From Nitrospira sp. BO4 (GTDB taxonomy: Bacteria; Nitrospirota; Nitrospiria; Nitrospirales; Nitrospiraceae): 64,000 nucleotides of DNA. Each line of letters starts with the position of its first letter. Position 1 is the first letter of the stretch. Both the position numbers and the translations under genes were made by a program. Of this stretch, positions 54,658 through 61,669 are shown piece after piece. The notes beneath the pieces were generated by a model that had not been told where the DNA came from, did not search any database, and saw only the letters and a list, made by a program, of their open reading frames with translations. Location: contig JAMPUU010000015.1 in the NCBI GenBank assembly GCA_030144965.1, positions 1 to 64,000 on the forward strand. Direction: 5' to 3'.

Positions 54658-55896
54658 TCAAAACGTTTCATCCCCAGTCGGCTCATAGTGCGGCTCAGCG
54701 TTCATGTCGTGTCGCAACTTCGATAACTCGAAATACATTCGGCGCCGTGCCCGGCTTTGATTGCCGAGCGGGCGGTGCTCGGCGATGCAGTGCCACGGGT
54801 TGTAGGATAGGCGTCGCGCGAACGCGATCTGTGCCGGTGCGTCAAACTTCTGTTTTGGGATGCGCAAGGTGGCCACCGAGACCCGGGGCGACAGTCGCTC
54901 CGGCCACAGCACCGCATTGTTTTCGATCGGCATCAGATGAGGATCGGTCTGTAACTGCAAGCGAATATCCAGCTCGACATCGCCCTGATCGAGCGCGGCG
55001 ACCATGGCCTTGCGCAGGTAGTCATCAGGCGGCCGCAGCGGCAGGCGTGGGATTGGGGTTTTCTTGTTTGATTTCGGCCACACCGAATACTGCATCGCCT
55101 GCCCTTCTCCCAGCAGATAGGGCACACAACTGAAGTACGGCGCCTCGAACGGGCTACTCTGCGTCTTGATCCACAATCCCTGCATGATGAAGTCCAACAG
55201 GTGGGGACGGCGAAGATTGAAAAAGTAGAACATCTGCGCATTCTTCAGGCTCTCAAGTTGCAACTGAGCATTCGCGCGCGTATCCGGCGTGACAAAGGTC
55301 GGCGTGGACACGCCAAACATATCCTGCGTGAATTTCTCCTCGTCCATTAATTTTGGACCGGGAACTCCCATCAGCTTGATGCTGATGCTCATGAACCCCA
55401 CGTCGTCGATGTCCGGCGTCACGTAGGGCCCGGGCCCGGAAAAGCGGACCCATGCGCGATAGGTTTTGGGTTGCGCGTAGATACCGTGTCGGAACCGAGA
55501 CGGCAGGCCGTCATGGACGATGAACTCCGCGCGCACGATGCCGTGGGTCTTGGTATTTCCGCCGCGTTCGAATCCGCCCGGCTTCCACAGCCCGCGCATC
55601 TGCTTCCGGAAGGTATCGATGATCGATTGGAGCGAACTTTCTTCGTCTGGTTGCACCCGTTCCTCGGCAATCTTCAGCCCTTCGTCCCGACGCTGCCAGT
55701 TGATCAGGGCGGTGGTCAGACTCGTGATCGGGTCTCGCAGCACCGCATCGAAGGCCGGACGCATCCAGGGATCGATGCGCCGCTGCAGTTGCACCAGTCG
55801 CAGGGACGTATCGCTGATCCAATTGAGAACTGCCGAACCCGTATTGGAAGGCGGCACCGGGCGGCTCGTGTTTGAACCCAACACGTTCCTTGTCAT
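54658..55896 (-). CDS. Catalase-related heme protein
   Basis: 412 residues from the ATG at 55896. Catalase-fold segments are visible: THGIVRAEFIVHDGLPSRFR with the distal-His position, then HGIYAQPKTYRAWVRFSGPG, and near the end YNPWHCIAEHRPLGNQSRAR. It is shorter than true catalases and of the small SrpA-like/allene-oxide-synthase-like type, which can act on organic hydroperoxides. The proximal Tyr cannot be fixed by eye. Last gene of a leftward heme-enzyme operon, 11 bases after the DyP gene. Confidence 0.75.
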   Translation of the reverse strand: MTRNVLGSNTSRPVPPSNTGSAVLNWISDTSLRLVQLQRRIDPWMRPAFDAVLRDPITSLTTALINWQRRDEGLKIAEERVQPDEESSLQSIIDTFRKQMRGLWKPGGFERGGNTKTHGIVRAEFIVHDGLPSRFRHGIYAQPKTYRAWVRFSGPGPYVTPDIDDVGFMSISIKLMGVPGPKLMDEEKFTQDMFGVSTPTFVTPDTRANAQLQLESLKNAQMFYFFNLRRPHLLDFIMQGLWIKTQSSPFEAPYFSCVPYLLGEGQAMQYSVWPKSNKKTPIPRLPLRPPDDYLRKAMVAALDQGDVELDIRLQLQTDPHLMPIENNAVLWPERLSPRVSVATLRIPKQKFDAPAQIAFARRLSYNPWHCIAEHRPLGNQSRARRRMYFELSKLRHDMNAEPHYEPTGDETF

Positions 55897-55907
55897 GGTG
55901 ACCCCTT

Positions 55908-57419
55908 TCAGCGCGCCGTGGCGAGGTACCGCAATGCGCGAATACCGGGCAGGAAAAAGTAGGCGCCGCCTTGCACGGTGACGAACCGTGGCAGGCCGGT
56001 CAGCCGTCGATCCGGACCATCGGCTTGCGGAATCGAGAAGCCGTCGGTGGGAGAATCTCCGGGGTCCGGCAATCGATGGCCGAGCAGTGGGTCGCTTTCG
56101 CCGGTGAGCCCGGCAAACTTGCTCCCGATCAACCACGCGCTTTGCACGAACTCGAACTGGCGCTTGATATTGGCCACAAGGCAGATGAAATAGATCCCGG
56201 TCTCCGTGCAGGGCGAGGATTGCGTCGCAGACAGCTCAGGCGTTACGCCTGCACCGAATGTTCGTCCACGGCGAAGCAGGCGATGAAAGCGTGTCGATGC
56301 GACCAAATCCTGTTCCAGCGCCGCTGCGTTGAATCCCAACATGCGCCACAGACCCGAGAGGATTCCCCCCGGGCCGCCCGGCAAATCCGCATTGCGCGGA
56401 TTGGTCCGGCGAATGTGAGCACCCAACGGGCAGCGCAGCCCTCGCGGATCAGCTCCGTAGGTGAAGTCGTTCAGTTTTGATTGCTGCGCGGCAGCGTCGC
56501 CGGCGACTGAGTCCTCGCTTGGCGCGACCAGAGGTTCGCCATTCTTCTTCCGGCCAACCATTGCGGCGGCTAGTCGCTCGCGCAAGTCCGTATTGCCTTC
56601 CGCTTGCCGGTCCAGTTCGCGCCAGAAGCCTTGCACGTCCTGGTGAAGTTGACGCAACACGAGATAGCAGCCGTTGCGTCCGAGGTCGGCTTGGTCCGGC
56701 GCGTCTTCGGCTCTCGGCAGGAGAGCATCGGGGTCACGCCGTGGAGTAAGCAGCGGACGCGGTGTGTAGAGCCCGTATTCGTTGGGATAGCCGAGCAGGA
56801 ACTCGCCGAGGCAACTCACGTTGCTGTACTCGAGCTGGTCCTGGTCGCGCACCGGGCGCTTGCGCTCCCAATCGATTTGCGGTTGCGAAATGCCGTCGAC
56901 GAATCCAAACGGTTCCACGCCATGTAAATCGGATGTCGACAGGCGTTCGATGCGCACGAATCCGGCCCCGCATTGCGCTTCGATCTCCTGTTCCCATGTC
57001 GCCAGTCGCCCGGAACGGGCATACAGAAGCACGGCGACGTGCGGCACCCGCTCCCCGGCGCCCCAATGCCAACCGCTTGGATCATTGGCGCCGATATCTC
57101 CCAGACGGCGCGCACGTGCGGCATCACTCGCCACGCCGGCGACAAATTCAGCTGAAAACTCCGCGAGCAGGTCGGGGGCGAACTCCAATGCACGCAGTCC
57201 CTCGCTCGTGAGGGCGACGTGGAGCGCAGTCTCGGGCAGTGGATCGGCCTTGACGGCGCTCGTGACCGGCGCCTGCGCCAGCCACGCGCGCGCAGCGGCC
57301 GGATCCTTGACGCGCAGTAGGAGAAAACAAGCTTCCGTCAGGTGCTTGTACCCGAACCGCACCAGGCCCTGAACGTCGTCCAGTTCCACAGACCGCCCCT
57401 GACTCAGGATTGTGCTCAT
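55908..57419 (-). CDS. DyP-type heme peroxidase
   Basis: 503 residues. DyP motifs: catalytic Asp in GFVDGISQPQIDWE (GxxDG) and heme-ligand His in CPLGAHIRRTNPRNAD, with the conserved Arg further on. No Tat or Sec signal is visible at the N-terminus, so it is probably cytoplasmic or carried with a partner. It oxidises organic compounds with H2O2 or hydroperoxides. The 4-base overlap with the upstream membrane-protein gene shows tight coupling. Confidence 0.9.
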   Translation of the reverse strand: MSTILSQGRSVELDDVQGLVRFGYKHLTEACFLLLRVKDPAAARAWLAQAPVTSAVKADPLPETALHVALTSEGLRALEFAPDLLAEFSAEFVAGVASDAARARRLGDIGANDPSGWHWGAGERVPHVAVLLYARSGRLATWEQEIEAQCGAGFVRIERLSTSDLHGVEPFGFVDGISQPQIDWERKRPVRDQDQLEYSNVSCLGEFLLGYPNEYGLYTPRPLLTPRRDPDALLPRAEDAPDQADLGRNGCYLVLRQLHQDVQGFWRELDRQAEGNTDLRERLAAAMVGRKKNGEPLVAPSEDSVAGDAAAQQSKLNDFTYGADPRGLRCPLGAHIRRTNPRNADLPGGPGGILSGLWRMLGFNAAALEQDLVASTRFHRLLRRGRTFGAGVTPELSATQSSPCTETGIYFICLVANIKRQFEFVQSAWLIGSKFAGLTGESDPLLGHRLPDPGDSPTDGFSIPQADGPDRRLTGLPRFVTVQGGAYFFLPGIRALRYLATAR

Positions 57420-58726
57420 AGCAGCTGTAACCAGGCTTGAGCCTGCGTATCAGTCACGTGCGCAAGCTCCAGCCCTTCCCTGATGCGCTGGTTGCGCTTG
57501 AGGTTGACCAGGGCCAGGCCCGGGTAGGCCTGGTACCAGACCTGTGTCGGCAACTGATGGCGCCGCTGGTAGTGCTTGAACTTGTTTTCAATGCGTGCGC
57601 CGCGCGCGACCAGCCAACGCGTGCGCGGCCAGCCCACGCCGTGGCTGAAAGCGAGATTCAGGCCCCACGCCACCTTGTTGATGAAGTCATCCATGTAGGC
57701 CTCGTGGCCTCCGTCATAGTTGCTGGTGAAGACGAGCCGACGATTGTCATCGAGAAAGGCCCAGAACGCGAAGTGAATCGTCTGCACGCGTGCGAGAAAA
57801 CCGCGCGTGAAGACATGGCGACAGGTATAGTCGATCAGCACCAGCAGCACCGTCACGAGCCAGCGGCGAAATAGCCCCGGCTTGACCGAGCCGAACGCCG
57901 TGTATTGGTTGGTCACGTCGTAGTCTTCCAGATGTTGCAATTCCAGGAGCGCCGCGCGGTCCGGGGGCGGGCATATTTCGGCGTCGCTGTTCTCTTTCGT
58001 TCGCAAGACGAGGATCAAGAGCGGCGACAGGACAATCAGAAACGGCAGCAGGATCAGGCCCGCCAGCGGAATCGTAACGAGATGGAGGAACTTGGCGATG
58101 TGCCAGCGCAGTGGTGTCGGCTCCGGCGGCGTCAGGCCAAGCCTCCCGGCGCTGACTTCAGCATCGACGAAGTCGATCAACTCGCGCCGGAGTTGCTGAG
58201 CTTGCACGGCCGATGCGATCGCCGCGCGCGGCACTCTCGCGGCGAGAGCACGTTGCAGTGCGCTTTCCTCCTTGACTTGCCGTACCGTGCGACCGACCCA
58301 GTTGATGTAGTTGGCAGCGAGTCGATGTTGATGCGCTTGCATCCAGGGTAGTAGATCCTCATCCGCGTTGAAGCCGTCGCAGTGCATGAAGATTCGGCGC
58401 AACCCCGTGTCCGCGCGCCGAGCCAGATCCGCGATGCACTCGCCTGCTGATCCGTCACAGCTACCGATAAACGCAAGGTAGACGGGTAGGCTCGGGCGTG
58501 GGACACCGTGCGCTTCGATGTCGCCGAGCGTGGGATCGTCCAGCACCACCAGCCGCGCAAAATGAAGGCGTTCGAACTGCCCGAATGGCAAGACCGCGTT
58601 CGTTGGGTCGGCCATACCTGGCTTCGAATTCATCGTGTTCAGCAGTTCCCGCAGACCGCGTTCCCGACCTGGCGTGACCGGTGCCACCAGCATGAATTGG
58701 GACTGCGGAGTCACGGCATCACCCAT
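57416..58726 (-). CDS. Membrane protein linked to DyP peroxidase, unknown function
   Basis: 436 residues. The N-terminal 100 residues (QSQFMLVAPVTPGRERGLRE, FARLVVLDDP) look like a ferredoxin-like domain similar to the DyP fold half. Two hydrophobic segments lie at about 215-245 (ITIPLAGLILLPFLIVLSPL). The C-terminal half has conserved-looking aromatic motifs (FTSNYDGGHEAYMDDFINKV, FSHGVGWPRTRWL). I recognise no named family. The stop overlaps the DyP start by 4 bases. Confidence 0.6.
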   Translation of the reverse strand: MGDAVTPQSQFMLVAPVTPGRERGLRELLNTMNSKPGMADPTNAVLPFGQFERLHFARLVVLDDPTLGDIEAHGVPRPSLPVYLAFIGSCDGSAGECIADLARRADTGLRRIFMHCDGFNADEDLLPWMQAHQHRLAANYINWVGRTVRQVKEESALQRALAARVPRAAIASAVQAQQLRRELIDFVDAEVSAGRLGLTPPEPTPLRWHIAKFLHLVTIPLAGLILLPFLIVLSPLLILVLRTKENSDAEICPPPDRAALLELQHLEDYDVTNQYTAFGSVKPGLFRRWLVTVLLVLIDYTCRHVFTRGFLARVQTIHFAFWAFLDDNRRLVFTSNYDGGHEAYMDDFINKVAWGLNLAFSHGVGWPRTRWLVARGARIENKFKHYQRRHQLPTQVWYQAYPGLALVNLKRNQRIREGLELAHVTDTQAQAWLQLL

Positions 58727-58750
58727 CTCGTAGCAGTCTTGGCTGTTGGC

Positions 58751-60718
58751 CTATCCGTGGTGTGCTCCCGCTCCCGACGCCACGGTTGGTTCACGACGGG
58801 GTGCGAGGCAGGCCGGTAAGGTGTCGTAGTCCTGTCGCAGCAAATCTTCCGCGTCAAAGGTTGCACCCCGTGTTCGGTGGATCGCTGCCACTGTTTCTTT
58901 GCGAAGCATCTGCAGATCTGGATGACTCTTCCACTGGTCCAGGCTCACTCGGTGATGCAATAGATGCATGGCCGGCGGCATCGGCGCTTCCAGCTGTGCG
59001 GGACCGGCAAGATCCCACATGCCTAACCGCACGAAGATCCGATCGGCACATTGCGTTAAATTCGTCTCGACCTCGGCGGGAGACCCATGGAGAAAGTTCG
59101 GGGGGAAACTATCCTCTCCATGATGGCAGGCACCACAATACTGATGGAACGTCTTGTGTTCGCCGATCAGTGAAGCCTCGTGTGCCACGCCTGGTCTGGG
59201 ATGAGAGGCAACTTCGTCGTCCACCGGCAGGGGCATGCCACGATCATCCAGACAGCAGCGAGCGACGACCGGAACGCCCAATTGCTGATCGAGTGCCGCC
59301 AAGAGTGTCACACGGCGGAACGGCTGGTTTGCGAACACATCAGTTCGGCTCATCAAGGTCTCTCGTGCCACGGCGCTTACCGCATGTTTGAACCGCTCAG
59401 GTTGCCGATGTGCCACGTGTTTCAGTCGATCGAGATCCACTGGAGTGAAAAACTGCGCGAACGTAGTCAGGACTCGTTCGAGTGTCTGTGGAGTATCGGG
59501 GACGGTCCACACTTCCAGTGGTTCTCGCGGCAGCGTCGGTTCGTGCGGTCCGCGAAACAAGGATCGTGGTTCTCCTCCCTCCAGGGCAGTGGCTTCTACC
59601 TCACTGAGCCCTGGAAACTCGCTTACCGCCACATACCGAAACGGATTGCGGTTGGGGATATCCGGATTGGGAATGGACAGCCCTCGCGGCCAGCGTGCTC
59701 GCCACGTGGCAAGGAAGGATGGTGGCTCCACGTGGGGATCTCCAGTTTGCCAATCCTGGACCGATCCTTTTGACATCGCATACCGGAGCACCCGCTCGAT
59801 CAGTTCGGCTCGACACCTGATCGACTGTTCCGGTCGATCGGCCTGTTCGCATCCCTCGCGCCAGAGCAGGTGGGCCAGCGAAATCTCGTTGGCTCGGTCG
59901 GTGGCATCATCGAAGGCCTGTAGCACACCCACCCCTTGTCGAATGGGAAAGCCGTGATATTGGCGGCGTTGATGCGCAATGAGCGCGGCGATTTTGGGAT
60001 TGACGTTGGTTTCATCCCACATGGGTCGGGAAAAGATGGGGCTCTGATTCTGGTGGCAGGCGGTGCAGAGTGCACGGTTGGCATACCGAACAGTCGGCGT
60101 GCCGCCGGCCAGATAGTTGCTGACAATTTGAAACTCGAACCGGCCCGCCGCCTCGTTATAGCTGATGATCTCCAATACAGCCGTCTTTTCGTGGTAGCCG
60201 ATGAAGAGCCGATCTTTGAGATGTAGGCTCGACGCGCCTAAGGCCGAATCGGCTTCCGTATCGACAGCGAGCACAGCTCGCGGATAGGTAAAGTACTCGC
60301 CGTCGCCGGCCCGCCGCTGCAGCGAGCGATTGACGGGAATCAGCAATCGTTTCAGGGCCGGCTGTGCGTGTTCGGGATGGAGGTGCGATTCGATGCGAGC
60401 CAACAGAGCGGAAAACGGAAATGGAATGTCATAGATCTTCTTACCGTTCACGTTCTTTGTAATAAGGAAATCGAACAGAGATCGCCCAATCGGTGGAAGG
60501 TTCGTCCCTGGTTCGGTCGGATCGACAACCCATGGTGGTATCGTGGAGCTGGGAGGCGAAAGAGCAGTAGATTGTGCAACCTTGGCAGGCCGTTGGTCAG
60601 CAGACGTTCCTGCATCTCGGGGATCACATCCTGAAACCAATACCGTGATCATGACCATACATCCCAATCTCGTCGCCCACAGTCTGGCCATTCGTCGCAT
60701 GGTTTGTCCGGTTGACAT
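58751..60718 (-). CDS. Di-heme cytochrome c-type lipoprotein
   Basis: About 655 residues. Lipobox VSGC after a hydrophobic segment. Two CxxCH heme sites: CTACHQNQSPIFSRPMW and CGACHHGEDSFPPNF near the C-terminus. It is probably an outer- or inner-membrane-anchored periplasmic electron-transfer protein. The TTG at 60724 is not needed; ATG 60718 is used, and ATG 60703 is also possible. It lies just after the lipoprotein gene and 24 bases before the membrane-protein gene. Confidence 0.75.
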   Translation of the reverse strand: MSTGQTMRRMARLWATRLGCMVMITVLVSGCDPRDAGTSADQRPAKVAQSTALSPPSSTIPPWVVDPTEPGTNLPPIGRSLFDFLITKNVNGKKIYDIPFPFSALLARIESHLHPEHAQPALKRLLIPVNRSLQRRAGDGEYFTYPRAVLAVDTEADSALGASSLHLKDRLFIGYHEKTAVLEIISYNEAAGRFEFQIVSNYLAGGTPTVRYANRALCTACHQNQSPIFSRPMWDETNVNPKIAALIAHQRRQYHGFPIRQGVGVLQAFDDATDRANEISLAHLLWREGCEQADRPEQSIRCRAELIERVLRYAMSKGSVQDWQTGDPHVEPPSFLATWRARWPRGLSIPNPDIPNRNPFRYVAVSEFPGLSEVEATALEGGEPRSLFRGPHEPTLPREPLEVWTVPDTPQTLERVLTTFAQFFTPVDLDRLKHVAHRQPERFKHAVSAVARETLMSRTDVFANQPFRRVTLLAALDQQLGVPVVARCCLDDRGMPLPVDDEVASHPRPGVAHEASLIGEHKTFHQYCGACHHGEDSFPPNFLHGSPAEVETNLTQCADRIFVRLGMWDLAGPAQLEAPMPPAMHLLHHRVSLDQWKSHPDLQMLRKETVAAIHRTRGATFDAEDLLRQDYDTLPACLAPRREPTVASGAGAHHG

Positions 60719-60724
60719 TCGCAA

Positions 60725-61639
60725 TCACTGGGTTTCCGCTACCCGGGCATGTTGGTTGCCCGGCTTGTTGGTCATCGCCGTCATGCGTTGATTACCGATC
60801 CAACAGTCTTCATTGATGGACCCAGAGCCGACAAAGCCAGGTGCCTCCTTCTCCGCGACCGCCTTATTGTAGAGGGTGAAATTCAATGCGAAGACCTTTC
60901 TGATGTAGGCACGCCCAAGATAGAACCCGGGGCGAACCATGCGAATCTCGTCGCGTATCTCCAAGCCTTCCCGTCCGGCCAGCACGTCCGGCATCTCGCG
61001 GTAGCCAGGCAGGTCGTCCGTAAAGGCATAGTCGATGATGATGGATTCTCGACGCCCATCCAGCAGGCTCTGACCACAATAGAGTTTCGCGGGGAACAAC
61101 AACCAGGCGTCCTTGCCGTCTACATCCAGTTTTTGGATCTGCTCGATGTCGGGACCCACAATCGGCTTCAGGATGCGCAGATCCTCAATGCGATTTCGAA
61201 GTACTCCTTCGCTGCGATAGAAGACCTTCCCTTTCCAGATAAATTCACCGACGTGCTCGAGTGTGGCGGCCTTGAGGTCGACGATGAATCCTTTGATGCC
61301 TCCTCCGACGATTTCGGCAAGGCGGGCCCGTTCGCTCGATCCCTTCGGGAAAAACATTTGCCCATCGTAAACCCCGTCCGGAACCCGGCCGGCTGTCAGG
61401 CGGGCATAGATCTGATCGATCTGTTCCTGAGTGGCCCCCTTGAGATTGTCCGGCGTGACCTTCATGAGATCGGCCGGCTTGAGGGGGGACTCGTGCTCCA
61501 GTCGGGCCAAGTCGATCTTGTCGGAATATCGTTCGCCGCCCTGGGCGAAGGGAATCGGCGGCGGATCTGGGTTACAGCCGAGGAGAACGGTTTGGCTTAC
61601 CATCAAGCCGATTGCTATCAACCATCGTGTGCGTCTCAT
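60725..61639 (-). CDS. Lipoprotein of heme-enzyme cluster, unknown
   Basis: 304 residues with lipobox LLGC at residue 22. The mature part has FKG-type beta segments (GEFIWKGKVFYRSEGVLRNR, DGKDAWLLFPAKLYCGQSLL, ESIIIDYAFTDDLPGYREMP). The pattern suggests a beta-barrel or lipocalin-like body. It may bind a lipid substrate, but this is only a guess from context. It is between the RoxA-like and the di-heme lipoprotein genes. Confidence 0.6.
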   Translation of the reverse strand: MRRTRWLIAIGLMVSQTVLLGCNPDPPPIPFAQGGERYSDKIDLARLEHESPLKPADLMKVTPDNLKGATQEQIDQIYARLTAGRVPDGVYDGQMFFPKGSSERARLAEIVGGGIKGFIVDLKAATLEHVGEFIWKGKVFYRSEGVLRNRIEDLRILKPIVGPDIEQIQKLDVDGKDAWLLFPAKLYCGQSLLDGRRESIIIDYAFTDDLPGYREMPDVLAGREGLEIRDEIRMVRPGFYLGRAYIRKVFALNFTLYNKAVAEKEAPGFVGSGSINEDCWIGNQRMTAMTNKPGNQHARVAETQ

Positions 61640-61669
61640 CGTGATTACCTCTTCCCAGGGTTCATGCCA

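Noticed and set aside
54658-56136. A longer frame adding 80 residues before the catalase-like protein
   Set aside because: The extension is Arg-rich, overlaps the DyP gene by 229 bases and lacks a ribosome site. ATG 55896 fits the operon spacing.
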